From positions 1-64,000 of the forward strand of contig JBBRWW010000002.1 of assembly GCA_038248955.1 (NCBI GenBank): 64,000 bases of DNA, in the 5' to 3' direction. Of this stretch, positions 7,738-16,641 are shown in pieces (position 1 is the stretch's first letter; every line of letters starts with the position of its first letter). The position numbers were made by a program, and so were the translations under genes. Source of the stretch: Lysobacter_K sp038248955. GTDB taxonomy: Bacteria > Pseudomonadota > Gammaproteobacteria > Xanthomonadales > Xanthomonadaceae. The notes under the pieces are model-generated. The model ran no database searches. It was not told the DNA's origin and worked only from the letters and a program-made list of their open reading frames with translations.

Positions 7738-8508
7738 ATGGCCTCATCACCGATACCGACGCTCCCGGCGGCACCCCGCGCGGGCACCGCGGCTCGCCGC
7801 AAGGCCATCGCCACGGCGGCGGTGTTCCTGCTGACGCTCGCATTTGGTGGCTGGGGGCTGTGGCGGGTCTTCGCCCCGGATTCCGGCGACGTCCGCGCGA
7901 CCCTGGCGGGCAGCCAGCGCGCTGGCCGCGCACAGGCGGTTGAAATCGAACAGCTGCGGCAACGCGTCGCGACGCTGGGCCGCTCCGACCAGATCAGCCG
8001 AGACGCCAACCGCGACCTGCAGGGCTCGCTGACCGAGCGCGAAGAGGAAATCGCCGGCCTGCGCGCCGATGTGGCGTTCTACGAGCGCCTGGTCGGCGCG
8101 ACCGCGCAACGCCGGGGTCTCACTGTCCATGCACTGAAGCTGCAGCCACAGCGCACGCAGCCGAAAGGCGCGGCCGCCTGGCACTTCACCGGAACGCTCA
8201 CGCAGAACCTGAACCGTGGCGCGGTCAGTGCCGGCCGGCTGACTTTGCTGGTCGAGGGCACCCGCGACGGGCGCCTGCAGAAGCTCGGCTGGGAGGACCT
8301 GCGCCAGCAACCGGATGCGCCGGGCATTGGCTACTCGTTCAAGTACTTCCAGCAGGTCGACGGCGATGTGTTCCTGCCGGCCGGCCTGACGCCGGTGCGC
8401 GTGACGGTCCGGCTCGCGCCGCAATCGGGCGCGGTGGTGGAGCAGTCGTTCAGCTGGGCCGACGCTACCAGCGATACGCCGACCGTGGCAGCCTCGACGG
8501 CTCGCTGA
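7738..8508 (+). CDS. Membrane-anchored coiled-coil protein, DUF6776-like
   Basis: 256-residue protein with a short cytoplasmic N-terminus, one membrane helix (about residues 23-43), a coiled coil (about 55-100, with RVATLGRSDQISRDANRDLQ) and a C-terminal beta-rich periplasmic domain. The order helix, coiled coil, then a domain with FTGTLTQNLNRG and YFQQVDGDVFLP is what is seen in xanthomonad DUF6776 proteins; function unknown. It lies 60 bases before erpA on the same strand. The N-terminal segment is rich in Pro and Ala. Assignment to DUF6776 is from memory of the family and not checked by search. Confidence 0.7.
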   Translation: MASSPIPTLPAAPRAGTAARRKAIATAAVFLLTLAFGGWGLWRVFAPDSGDVRATLAGSQRAGRAQAVEIEQLRQRVATLGRSDQISRDANRDLQGSLTEREEEIAGLRADVAFYERLVGATAQRRGLTVHALKLQPQRTQPKGAAAWHFTGTLTQNLNRGAVSAGRLTLLVEGTRDGRLQKLGWEDLRQQPDAPGIGYSFKYFQQVDGDVFLPAGLTPVRVTVRLAPQSGAVVEQSFSWADATSDTPTVAASTAR

Positions 8509-8568
8509 GAGCGGCGCGCGCAGGTCGCGCAGCTTGAATGCCGGGCGCGCGCCCCCCATCCTGATGGC

Positions 8569-8946
8569 ATGGAAATCACCGCACTGCCGACCGCCGCACC
8601 CGACTACCAGTCGCTCGACCGCCCGCTGCAGTTCAGTTCCGCCGCCGCAAGCAAGGTTCGCGAGCTGATCGCCGAGGAGGGCAATACGGCGCTCAAGTTG
8701 CGCGTCTATATCCACGGTGGCGGTTGCTCGGGCTTCCAGTACGGCTTTGAGTTCGACGAGGAGCAGGGCGAGGATGACCTGGCCGTGCATACCGACGGCG
8801 TGACCCTGCTGGTCGACCCGCTCAGCCTGCAGTACCTGATGGGCGCCGAGGTCGACTACACGGAAAGCCTGCACGGCGCGCAGTTCGTGATCCGCAATCC
8901 CAACGCAAAGACCACCTGCGGGTGCGGCTCCTCGTTCGCGGTGTGA
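8569..8946 (+). CDS. erpA: Iron-sulfur cluster insertion protein ErpA
   Basis: 125-residue A-type carrier that passes Fe-S clusters to apoproteins such as IspG. Seen: the three cluster-binding cysteines in GGGCSGFQYGF (Cys53) and TTCGCGSSF (Cys117 and Cys119), the hallmark of the HesB/IscA/ErpA fold. Length and the sequence MGAEVDYTESLHGAQFVIRNP agree with ErpA rather than IscA. The stop codon overlaps the GTG start of nudC by 4 bases, so the two are likely translationally coupled. Confidence 0.95.
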   Translation: MEITALPTAAPDYQSLDRPLQFSSAAASKVRELIAEEGNTALKLRVYIHGGGCSGFQYGFEFDEEQGEDDLAVHTDGVTLLVDPLSLQYLMGAEVDYTESLHGAQFVIRNPNAKTTCGCGSSFAV

Positions 8947-9938
8947 TCACGCCACCGGCCCCGTTTGCGTTCGTGGAGGCCGGCGGCGCCTGCCACGCCG
9001 CGCTGGATCGCGCCGATCACCTGCGCACCGATGGCGACGCGCTCAACGGTCTGTGGCCACAGGCGCGCGTGATGCTGCTCGACGCCGATGGTCGCGCGCT
9101 GGCCGATGACGAAGGTCGCCTTTGCGCGCCGCTGGGCCGCGAACTCAGCGACGGCCCGGGCGGGGTCGGGGCGGCGGTGTTCCTCGGTCTCGATCCACGC
9201 GGGCTCGCGTGGTTCTCGATCGAGTCGGCGCTGGTGGCGTTCGACGCCCCCGGCCGCATTGACCTGCGTAGCGCCGCGGCGCAGTGGCCGATGTTCGACG
9301 CCAGCGTGTTCGCGCAGGCGCGTGCGTTGCAGCATTGGCGTAGCCGTCACCGTTATTGCGGCGAGTGCGGTGGCGAGGTCGCGCTGGCGCGCGGCGGCTG
9401 GCAGGGTGCGTGCACGCGTTGCGCGACCGAACACTATCCACGCACCGATCCGGCCGTGATCGTCGCCGTCGGTGACGGTGCGCGGCTGCTGCTCGGGCGC
9501 CAGCACTCGTGGCCGGCGCGTCGCTACTCGGTGATCGCCGGCTTCGTCGAACCCGGTGAATCGCTGGAACAGACGGTGGCGCGCGAAGTCATGGAGGAAA
9601 CCGGCGTCCGCGTGCGGCGCTGCCGCTACCTGGCCTCACAGCCGTGGCCGTTTCCCGGTGCCTTGATGCTTGGCTTCATCGCCGACGCCGATCCCGATGA
9701 GCCACGGGTCGGCGACGAACTTGAGGAGGCGCGCTGGTTCAGCGTCGACGAGGTCCGCGCGGCCCAGGCGCGCGAGGCGCGGATCCTGGCGGGTTCCACC
9801 AACGGCGATCCATTGGATGCAGGCGCGGACGATGGTGGCCCGCTGCTGTCGCCGCCCATCTCGATCGCACGTTGGCTGATCGAGCAGTGGCTGGAGGTCG
9901 CACAAGGCATCGCGGTGCCCGATACGACGCTGCGCTGA
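8943..9938 (+). CDS. nudC: NAD(+) diphosphatase NudC
   Basis: 331-residue Nudix enzyme that cleaves NAD(H) to NMN(H) and AMP and removes NAD caps from RNA. Seen: an N-terminal domain, a zinc ribbon (CGECGG ... CTRC), HYPRTDPAVIVAV, a Nudix box GFVEPGESLEQTVAREVMEE followed by TGV, and the NudC-specific SQPWPFPGALM. I chose the GTG at 8943 because its GTGA overlaps the erpA stop; a GTG at 8922 in frame is also possible. An acidic insertion (NGDPLDAGADDGG, around residue 285) precedes the C-terminal helix and is unusual in length. Confidence 0.92.
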   Translation: MITPPAPFAFVEAGGACHAALDRADHLRTDGDALNGLWPQARVMLLDADGRALADDEGRLCAPLGRELSDGPGGVGAAVFLGLDPRGLAWFSIESALVAFDAPGRIDLRSAAAQWPMFDASVFAQARALQHWRSRHRYCGECGGEVALARGGWQGACTRCATEHYPRTDPAVIVAVGDGARLLLGRQHSWPARRYSVIAGFVEPGESLEQTVAREVMEETGVRVRRCRYLASQPWPFPGALMLGFIADADPDEPRVGDELEEARWFSVDEVRAAQAREARILAGSTNGDPLDAGADDGGPLLSPPISIARWLIEQWLEVAQGIAVPDTTLR

Positions 9939-10033
9939 ACGATCGGCCCGCGCGCGTCGCGGCGGCTGCCTGTCGTCGACGCGCGCTAGAATCGTCGGGC
10001 GCGCATGAGCGACGCACGGAGGGAACAGCCGCA

Positions 10034-10957
10034 ATGTCAGTCACCCTGATCGCCGCCGTCGCTGCACTGGTGCTCGGCCACCTGATGCCCTCGCTGGCGG
10101 CGTCGGTACGCCAGTTCGGCTGGTACGCCGACTGGCTGCGCTGGCTTGGCGCGCGGCTGCCCGCGGGCAGCGTCTGGCACGGTCGCTGGGGCATCGCACT
10201 GGCGCTGGTGCCGCCGCTGGTGGTCGTCGGGATGTTCCAGGCCGCGCTGGACAAACCGCTGTTCGGATTGGCCGGATTGCTGTTCGCCATCGCCGTGCTG
10301 TTCTACGCCTGGGGGCCCCGCGACCTCGACGTTGACGTGGACGCGATAGCGGATGCCCGTGACGGGGCGTCGCGGCGTGAGGCCGCGGCGCGTCTGTGGC
10401 CCGACGGCACCGCGCCGTCCCTCGATGGCGGCGCGTTGGTCGAAGCGGTATTCCGCTGCGCGCAGCGCCGCTGGTTCGGGGTGCTGTTCTGGTTCCTGCT
10501 GCTCGGCCCGCTGGGTGCAGTGCTGTATCGGCTGGCGACGCTGTCGGCCGAGGGCGACACCGCCCGCAACCTGCCGTCGGAAACCACGTCCGGCGCACGG
10601 ACCCTGCTGTCGATCCTGGATTGGCCGGTCGCGCAGCTGATGACCCTGGCACTGGCGCTGGTCGGCAATTTCGACACCGTGCTGGGCGCATGGCGCGATG
10701 GCGGTGGCGCGTTATTCAAGCTCGACACCGGATTCCTTGGCGCGGTGGCTCGCGCCAGCGTGCGCGTCGAGCTCGCCGAGGAGGCTGCCGACCATGCCGA
10801 TGAGGAGGCCGAACACCTGGCCAGTGGCGATGGCGCGTCGCCGGCCACGGTCGTCGACATGCCCGAACTGCGCGACGCGATGAGCCTGGTGTGGCGCAGC
10901 CTGCTGGTCTGGCTGGCGGTGCTGGCGTTGTTCGTGATCGCCGGTTTCGTTGGCTGA
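10034..10957 (+). CDS. ampE: AmpE-like membrane protein
   Basis: 307-residue inner-membrane protein related to AmpE, the accessory membrane protein of beta-lactamase regulation, and to the CobD/CbiB group. Seen: MSVTLIAAVAALVLGHLMPS at the N-terminus, four to five hydrophobic stretches, a central VEAVFRCAQRRWFGVLFWFL motif typical of AmpE, and a C-terminal membrane helix. The frame is open to 9872, but ATG 10034 has GGAGGG 10 bases before it. No ampD, ampR or beta-lactamase is present in the window, so a role in cell-wall signalling is only family inference. Confidence 0.75.
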   Translation: MSVTLIAAVAALVLGHLMPSLAASVRQFGWYADWLRWLGARLPAGSVWHGRWGIALALVPPLVVVGMFQAALDKPLFGLAGLLFAIAVLFYAWGPRDLDVDVDAIADARDGASRREAAARLWPDGTAPSLDGGALVEAVFRCAQRRWFGVLFWFLLLGPLGAVLYRLATLSAEGDTARNLPSETTSGARTLLSILDWPVAQLMTLALALVGNFDTVLGAWRDGGGALFKLDTGFLGAVARASVRVELAEEAADHADEEAEHLASGDGASPATVVDMPELRDAMSLVWRSLLVWLAVLALFVIAGFVG

Positions 10958-10998
10958 TCTTTCGGTAGTCGCGCCGCGACGCCCCAGCGCGCCAGGAC

Positions 10999-11028
10999 AA
11001 AAGTCCCGCGGCGCAGCGCGCCCGGGAC
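10999..11028 (-). terminator. Rho-independent terminator of the MFS/acyltransferase gene
   Basis: On the minus strand: GTCCCG-GGCGC, loop GCT, GCGCC-(G)-CGGGAC, followed by TTTT. The stem has 11 pairs with one bulged G. It starts 5 bases after the stop codon of the upstream minus-strand gene. It also lies 42 bases after the convergent ampE-like gene and may end both. Confidence 0.85.
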
Positions 11029-11032
11029 GCTG

Positions 11033-12916
11033 CTAGGCGTCGTCGCCCCGCAATTCCCGCACCCGCGCCTCCAGTTGCCCGGCATTGGCCGTCGCGCCGT
11101 CGAGCGGAGCGTCTGCGATGACCTCGACCCCGGCGCGGAACCGCCGTGGCACGCGCATGCGCGCCAGCCGGCCATCGCGTTGGCTCCACATGCTCGACCA
11201 CATGCCACGCAACGCCATCGGGATCACCGCCACCGGCCGCTCGGCGAGGATGCGTTCGACGCCGGACTTGAACGGAGCGATTTCGCCATCGCCGGTCAGC
11301 GCGCCCTCGGGAAAGATGCCGACGATCTCGCCATCGGCGAGCGCGCGGTCAATCTCGTCGAACGCGCGCTGCATCAGCGCCGGGTCTTCCCTGGCGCCTG
11401 CGATGGGGATCGCCTTGGCGGTGCGGAAGATCCAGCGCATCACCGGGATATCGAAGATCCGGTAATACATCACAAAGCGCACCGGCCGCGGGATGCTTGC
11501 GCTGAGGATCAGCGCGTCCATGTAGCTGACGTGGTTGCATACCACCAGTGCCGCACCTTCGTCGGGGATGTGGTCGATGCCCTGCACGCGCAGCCGGTAC
11601 AGCGTGCGCACCAGCACCCAGCTCAGGAACCGCATCAGGAACTCGGGCACGATCGTGAAGATCCAGATCGCGACGCAGGCATTGGCGATCGCCAACGCCA
11701 GGAACACCTGCGGGATGCTCCAGCCGAGCAGGCGCTGCACGGCAATGCCCAGCCCCGCCGCGAGCACGATGAATGCCGCGTTCTGGATGTTCATGCCGGC
11801 GATCACGCGCGAAAGCTCACTGCGCGGCGTGCGGCTCTGGATCAGCGCGAACAGCGGCACCACGAAGAAGCCGGCGAACAGGCCGATGCCGAGCAGGTCG
11901 ACGATGATCCGCGCGCTGCCGGACTGCTGGATGAAGTCGACCACGCCCAGCCCGGTGAGCGGCGCGAGGCCGCTGCGGGCGAAATACAGGTCGAGCAGGA
12001 AGGCGCTGATCCCGAACGCGCCCAGCGGCACGAGGCCGATCTCGACCGTGCGCGCCGACAGCTTCTCGCACAGCAGCGAACCCACGCCGGTGCCGATCGA
12101 GAACAACGCGAGCGCGAAGATGTACAGCGTCTCGGCGCCGCCGAGGTTGAGGTCGGCGTAGGTCGGCAGCTGCGAGGTCAACACCGTGCCGATGAACCAG
12201 AACCACGACACGCCGAGCACCGCGTTGCGTACCGCCGGTTGCTTCTTCGCCAGGCGCAGCACGGCGATGGATTCGGGGATCGGGTTCCAGTTGATCTTCA
12301 GTTCGGGTGCGCCGGCTTCGGCGCGTGGGATCGCGCGGCTGACCAGGTTGCCGGTGATCGCCAGCAGCACGACGGCGATTGCTGCAACCGCCGGGCCGTG
12401 CGCGCCGGCGAGCTTGAAGATCAACCCGCCAAAGACCATGCCGACCAGGATCGAGATCGACGTGCCCATCTCGACCAGGCCGTTGCCGCCAGTGAGTTCA
12501 CGCGGGTGCAGCACCGAGGGCAGGATCGAATATTTCACCGGTCCGAACAGGGTCGATTGCACGCCCGTCGCGAACAGCGCCACCAGCAGCACGCCGAGGT
12601 TCTGGGTCAGGAAGCCGACCGCCGCGAGCGACATGATCGCAATTTCCATCGCGGTGGTGATGCGGATCAGCTTCGACTTTTCGAGCTTCTCCGCGATCTG
12701 CCCGGCGGTGGCCGAAAACAGGAAATACGGCAGGATGAACAGCGCCGGCGCGAGGTTGGTGTACAGCGTGCGCTGCTCGGGGCTGACGCCGATGTAGAAC
12801 AGCAGGCCGATGATCGCCTGGCGGTAGACGTTGTCGTTGAACGCACCCAGCGACTGGGTCAGGAAGAACGGCAGGAAGCGCCGCTGCTTGAGTAGCTCGT
12901 ACTGGTTGTGCGCCAT
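11033..12916 (-). CDS. MFS transporter fused to a PlsC-type acyltransferase (LplT-Aas-like)
   Basis: 627-residue fusion. Residues about 1-410 form a major-facilitator domain similar to the lysophospholipid flippase LplT (LPFFLTQSLGAFNDNVYRQA, then GPVKYSILPS). Residues about 425-627 form a PlsC/LPLAT acyltransferase with the catalytic H-x4-D motif NHVSYMDALIL and the substrate motif FPEGALTGDGE. The pairing suggests uptake of lysophospholipids across the inner membrane and re-acylation, as in the LplT-Aas system. The AMP-binding acyl-ACP synthetase domain of full Aas is missing here, so the acyl donor would have to be acyl-ACP or acyl-CoA made elsewhere. It is the last gene of a minus-strand run and has its own terminator. 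Confidence 0.87.
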   Translation of the reverse strand: MAHNQYELLKQRRFLPFFLTQSLGAFNDNVYRQAIIGLLFYIGVSPEQRTLYTNLAPALFILPYFLFSATAGQIAEKLEKSKLIRITTAMEIAIMSLAAVGFLTQNLGVLLVALFATGVQSTLFGPVKYSILPSVLHPRELTGGNGLVEMGTSISILVGMVFGGLIFKLAGAHGPAVAAIAVVLLAITGNLVSRAIPRAEAGAPELKINWNPIPESIAVLRLAKKQPAVRNAVLGVSWFWFIGTVLTSQLPTYADLNLGGAETLYIFALALFSIGTGVGSLLCEKLSARTVEIGLVPLGAFGISAFLLDLYFARSGLAPLTGLGVVDFIQQSGSARIIVDLLGIGLFAGFFVVPLFALIQSRTPRSELSRVIAGMNIQNAAFIVLAAGLGIAVQRLLGWSIPQVFLALAIANACVAIWIFTIVPEFLMRFLSWVLVRTLYRLRVQGIDHIPDEGAALVVCNHVSYMDALILSASIPRPVRFVMYYRIFDIPVMRWIFRTAKAIPIAGAREDPALMQRAFDEIDRALADGEIVGIFPEGALTGDGEIAPFKSGVERILAERPVAVIPMALRGMWSSMWSQRDGRLARMRVPRRFRAGVEVIADAPLDGATANAGQLEARVRELRGDDA

Positions 12917-13017
12917 GCGCCCCCCTGGGTCTGGCCGGAGCCTAGCAGAGGCCGCGATGTCCCCGCCGCCGCGCTGACCGAGGCGCGGCTACGGCGGGAT
13001 CTGCGGCGAACCGTCGG

Positions 13018-14337
13018 TCAGCCGCGTCGGGCGTTGCTGCGTTCGCGCTCGATCGCGCGCCAGCCGATGTCATGGCGGTGGAACTCGCCGTGCCATGACA
13101 CCCCGGCGACCGCTCCGTAGGCCCGTTGCTGGGCGTCGGTGACGGACTCGCCGAGCGCGCAGACGCACAGCACGCGGCCGCCGCTGGTGACGACGCTGCC
13201 CTGCTCGTCGATGCGCGTGCCGGCATGGAAGATCCTGGTATCAGGCAGTTCCGGCACGTCCCAGCTGTCGATGACGTCGCCCAGCCGCGGCGCGCCCGGA
13301 TAGTGTTCGGCGGCCATCACCACGCCGAGCGACGGCCGCGGCTCCCACTGCGCCTGGACACCGGCCAGGCGCCCGTCGATCGCGGCCTCGATCAGGTCGA
13401 GCAGGTCCGACTGCAGCCGCATCATCACCGGCTGCGTCTCGGGGTCGCCAAAGCGGACGTTGAACTCGATCACCTTGGCCCCGCCGTCGGCGTCGATCAT
13501 CAGGCCGGCATACAGGAACCCGGTGAACGGCGCGCCGTCGGCCGCCATGCCGCGCACGGTCGGCTCGACGATCTCGCGCATGACCCGCGCGTGCACCTCG
13601 GCGGTGACCACCGGCGCCGGCGAATACGCGCCCATGCCGCCGGTGTTGGGGCCGGTGTCGCCATCGCCGACGCGCTTGTGGTCCTGGCTGGTGGCCATCG
13701 GCAGCGCAACGCGGCCATCGACGATCGAGATGAAGCTGGCTTCCTCGCCGTCGAGGAACTCCTCGATCACCACGCGCGCGCCGGCCGCGCCGAACGCGTT
13801 GCCGGCGAGCATGTCGGTGATCGCCGCCTCGGCCTCGGCCAGCGACATCGCCACGATCACGCCCTTGCCCGCGGCGAGGCCGTCGGCCTTGACCACGATG
13901 CGCTGGTCGACGGCGCCGGCGAGTTTGCCGCGCACGTAGGCGAGCGCCGCCCCGACCTCGGTATGCACGGCGTAGTGCGCGGTCGGGATGCCGTGGCGGG
14001 CGAGGAAGTCCTTGGCGAAGGCCTTGCTGCCTTCGAGCTGCGCGGCGGCCGCGGTCGGTCCAAAGATGCGGTGGCCAGTGGCGCGGAAGCGGTCGACGAT
14101 GCCGGCCACCAGCGGGCCCTCGGGGCCCACGACCGTCACCGCCACGCCTTCGCGCTCGACCAGCGCCAGCAGGCCGTCGATATCGCCTGCATCGACCACG
14201 ACATTGCGGCACCGATCCTCGTGCGCGGTGCCCGCATTGCCCGGCGCGACCAATACTTCGCTGATGCGCGGCGACTGCGCGAGCTTCCAGGCCAGCGCGT
14301 GTTCGCGGCCGCCGGAACCGATCACCAGTATTTTCAT
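13018..14337 (-). CDS. purD: Phosphoribosylamine-glycine ligase PurD
   Basis: 439-residue ATP-grasp enzyme joining phosphoribosylamine and glycine, the second step of purine synthesis. Seen: MKILVIGSGGREHALAWKLA at the N-terminus, the HGIPTA hinge, the ATP-grasp stretch KADGLAAGKGV, EEFLDGEEAS, the catalytic loop TGPNTGGMGAYSP, and FNVRFGDPETQ with the Mg ligands. The frame is open for 24 more codons, but Met at 14337 is the true start by homology. Its ATGA overlaps the stop of a small upstream reading frame. purH lies upstream on the same strand, so the two purine genes probably form one transcript. The last 10-15 residues are not conserved in the family. Confidence 0.96.
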   Translation of the reverse strand: MKILVIGSGGREHALAWKLAQSPRISEVLVAPGNAGTAHEDRCRNVVVDAGDIDGLLALVEREGVAVTVVGPEGPLVAGIVDRFRATGHRIFGPTAAAAQLEGSKAFAKDFLARHGIPTAHYAVHTEVGAALAYVRGKLAGAVDQRIVVKADGLAAGKGVIVAMSLAEAEAAITDMLAGNAFGAAGARVVIEEFLDGEEASFISIVDGRVALPMATSQDHKRVGDGDTGPNTGGMGAYSPAPVVTAEVHARVMREIVEPTVRGMAADGAPFTGFLYAGLMIDADGGAKVIEFNVRFGDPETQPVMMRLQSDLLDLIEAAIDGRLAGVQAQWEPRPSLGVVMAAEHYPGAPRLGDVIDSWDVPELPDTRIFHAGTRIDEQGSVVTSGGRVLCVCALGESVTDAQQRAYGAVAGVSWHGEFHRHDIGWRAIERERSNARRG

Positions 14338-14492
14338 GTCAGAGACGCCTTGAGGAGTGACAAAGCTGCTGCGATGCATATGAAGGCGCTTCTTCCAAGC
14401 GTCAACCAATATCTAAGGCGCTCGTTCTGTTCGGTCGTCTCTGACAGATGACCTTTCCAGTTCATCTTCTTGAGCTTGCGGTTGTACTTCAC
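14334..14492 (-). CDS. Possible 52-residue small protein coupled to purD
   Basis: Short reading frame between purH and purD, not recognised. It begins with GTG at 14492, with GGAG 8 bases upstream, and its stop TGA overlaps the purD start in an ATGA. Seen: a very basic N-terminus (MKYNRKLKKMNWKGHL), a polar middle (SETTEQNERLR) and a hydrophobic C-terminal half (SAFICIAAALSLLKASL) that could be one membrane helix. It could be a real small membrane protein, a leader that couples translation to purD, or chance. No domain is known to me. The purH-purD gap is otherwise empty. Confidence 0.35.
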   Translation of the reverse strand: MKYNRKLKKMNWKGHLSETTEQNERLRYWLTLGRSAFICIAAALSLLKASLT

Positions 14493-14560
14493 GAGTGGTG
14501 CTCCAGCTGGAAACTCCCGGTCAGTTTGAAAGTTCGCAGGAAGGGGTCAACGGCGGGGCA

Positions 14561-16159
14561 TCAGTGGCGGAAATGGCGGATCCCCGTGAACACCATCGCC
14601 AGGCCATGTTCGTCGGCGGCGGCGATCACCTCGGCATCGCGCATCGAACCGCCGGGCTGGATCACGGCCTGGATGCCGGCGGCGGCGGCGGCATCGATGC
14701 CATCGCGGAACGGGAAGAACGCGTCGCTCGCCATCACCGAACCGGGCACCACCAGCCCGGCTTCCTCGGCCTTGAGCGCGGCGATCCTGGCGCTCACGAT
14801 CCGGCTCATCTGGCCGGCGCCGATGCCGATGCTGCGGTGGTCGCGCGCATAGACGATCGCGTTGGATTTCACGTACTTGGCGATGCGCCAGGCAAACAGG
14901 AGGTCGTCGATCTCGGCCGGCGTGGGCGCGCGCTTCGTCACCACCTTCAGTTCGTCGCGCGTCACCTCGCGCAGGTCGCTGGTCTGCATCAGCAGTCCCG
15001 AACCCACGCGCTTGAGGTCGAAGTGGTTGCGACCTTCACCGTGCGGGATGCACAGCACGCGCACGTTGGCCTTCCTGCGTGCGTACTCGAGCGCGCCGTC
15101 GTCGAACTCGGGCGCGATCAGTACCTCGACGAACTGGCGGTCGAGGATCGCTTTCGCGGCCGGCGCGTCGAGCCGGGTGTTGAACGCGATGATGCCGCCA
15201 AACGCCGAGGTCGGGTCGGTCGCATAGGCGAGCTCGTACGCATCGCCGCAGGCCTCGCCCTCGGCGACGCCGCAGGGGTTGGCGTGCTTCACGATCACGC
15301 AGGCCGGGCGGGTGAACTGGCGCACGCATTCCCAGGCGGCGTCGGCGTCGGCGAGGTTGTTGTAGCTCAGCTCCTTGCCTTGCAGCTGGGTGAAGGTGGC
15401 CAACGTGCCGGGCACCGGATGAAGGTCGCGATAGAACGCGCCGTGCTGGTGCGGGTTTTCGCCGTAGCGCAGGTCCATGACCTTGACGAAGTGGCTGTTC
15501 GACTGCGCGGGAAACAACTGCCGGGCCAGTGGCTGCGCCGGGTCGTCGCCGAGCGACGACAGGTGGTTGCTGATCGCGGCATCGTATTGGGCGACGCGGT
15601 TGAACGCGGCGATCGCCAGCTGGAAGCGCGTCGCCGCCGACAGGGCGCCGTCGCTGGCCGCCAGTTCGTCGAGCAGCGCCGGGTACTGGGACGGATCGGT
15701 CGCGACCGCGACGCGGGCGAAGTTCTTGGCCGCGGACCTCAACATCGCCGGGCCGCCGATGTCGATGTTCTCGACGACGTCGTCGAAGCTGCTGTCGGGG
15801 TTCGCGGCGACCTGCTCGAACGGATACAGGTTCAGCACCAGCAGGTCGATCGCGGCGATGCCGTGCTGCGCCATCACGGCGTCATCGACGCCGGCGCGGC
15901 CGAGCAGGCCGCCGTGCACGATCGGGTGCAGGGTCTTGACCCGGCCGTCCATCATTTCCGGAAACCCGGTCACGTCCGACACGTCCCGCACCGGCAGGCC
16001 GGCGTCGCGGATCGCCTTGGCGGTACCGCCGGTGGACAGCAGCTCGACGCCGCGCGATGCGAGTGCGCGCGCCAGTTCGACCAGGCCGGTCTTGTCGGAG
16101 ACGGACAGCAGCGCCCGGCGGATGGGCACGGGTGGGCCGGGCAGGCGATCAGGAGTCAT
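14561..16159 (-). CDS. purH: Bifunctional AICAR formyltransferase / IMP cyclohydrolase PurH
   Basis: 532-residue enzyme catalysing the last two steps to IMP. Residues about 12-200 form the methylglyoxal-synthase-like cyclohydrolase domain (RRALLSVSDKTGLVELARAL; LLSTGGTAKAIRDAGLPV; SDVTGFPEMMDGRVKTLHP). The rest is the formyltransferase domain, with LRYGENPHQHGAFY, KHANPCGVAEG, TSAFGGIIAFN, KYVKSNAIVYA and SDAFFPFRDGID. The family C-terminal residues FTGIRHFRH are present. The length is normal. It lies downstream of fis and upstream of purD on the same strand; the 223-base gap to purD holds the possible small reading frame. Confidence 0.97.
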   Translation of the reverse strand: MTPDRLPGPPVPIRRALLSVSDKTGLVELARALASRGVELLSTGGTAKAIRDAGLPVRDVSDVTGFPEMMDGRVKTLHPIVHGGLLGRAGVDDAVMAQHGIAAIDLLVLNLYPFEQVAANPDSSFDDVVENIDIGGPAMLRSAAKNFARVAVATDPSQYPALLDELAASDGALSAATRFQLAIAAFNRVAQYDAAISNHLSSLGDDPAQPLARQLFPAQSNSHFVKVMDLRYGENPHQHGAFYRDLHPVPGTLATFTQLQGKELSYNNLADADAAWECVRQFTRPACVIVKHANPCGVAEGEACGDAYELAYATDPTSAFGGIIAFNTRLDAPAAKAILDRQFVEVLIAPEFDDGALEYARRKANVRVLCIPHGEGRNHFDLKRVGSGLLMQTSDLREVTRDELKVVTKRAPTPAEIDDLLFAWRIAKYVKSNAIVYARDHRSIGIGAGQMSRIVSARIAALKAEEAGLVVPGSVMASDAFFPFRDGIDAAAAAGIQAVIQPGGSMRDAEVIAAADEHGLAMVFTGIRHFRH

Positions 16160-16243
16160 GCGAATGGAGGGCAGCAGGTGGGCTGCGGATTATAGCGGGC
16201 GGGTTCGCGACAGGCCGCCGGGGGCAGCCGGTGGTGCGCGGCG

Positions 16244-16516
16244 TCAGGCCAGGCCGTAGTCGCGCAGTTTCTTGCGCAGCGTCGCGCGATGGATGCCGAG
16301 CATGGTCGCGGCGCGGCTCTGGTTGCCTTCGCAGTGCTTGAGCACCTCGGAGAACAGCGGGATCTCGAGTTCGCGCAGCGCGATCTCGTACAGGTCATCG
16401 GTGCCGCAACCGTCGAGATCACCCAGGAAGCGCCGGATCGACGTGGCCACGTGCTCGCGCAATGGCACCCTCGGGCCGGGTTTGGGAGCGTCGTTGCGGT
16501 CGGCTGCGGCGTTCAA
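16244..16516 (-). CDS. fis: Nucleoid protein Fis
   Basis: 90-residue Fis-family DNA-bending and transcription factor. Seen: a poorly conserved charged N-terminus and a conserved C-terminal half, EIPLFSEVLKHCEGNQSRAA then TMLGIHRATLRKKLRDYGLA, the helix-turn-helix of Fis. It is slightly shorter than, and N-terminally different from, the 98-residue E. coli protein, which is usual for xanthomonads. Here it stands between a zinc-ribbon DUF3426 gene and purH, not in the dusB-fis operon of enterics. Confidence 0.92.
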   Translation of the reverse strand: MNAAADRNDAPKPGPRVPLREHVATSIRRFLGDLDGCGTDDLYEIALRELEIPLFSEVLKHCEGNQSRAATMLGIHRATLRKKLRDYGLA

Positions 16517-16641
16517 TGCGATCCCCCCCCTCTGGCGTCCGCCGGCAGGCGCGGGGCTCGCGACGGGAGCGGGAGTCTAGCGCGCGTTCGTCGCGCACGG
16601 CAACGCGACCCGAAGCCGGACGTTGTCCGTTCGGACACTGG

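Noticed and set aside
8922..8942. Earlier GTG start of NudC
   Set aside because: Possible, but it would overlap erpA by 25 bases and add seven non-conserved residues; the 4-base GTGA overlap is the more usual coupling.
11075..12895. 606-codon plus-strand frame opposite the MFS/acyltransferase gene
   Set aside because: His/Arg/Gln-rich shadow of a real gene with no motif; codon pattern follows the opposite strand's third positions.
14495..16195. 566-codon plus-strand frame opposite purH
   Set aside because: Shadow of purH; composition biased to Arg/His/Asp with no domain.
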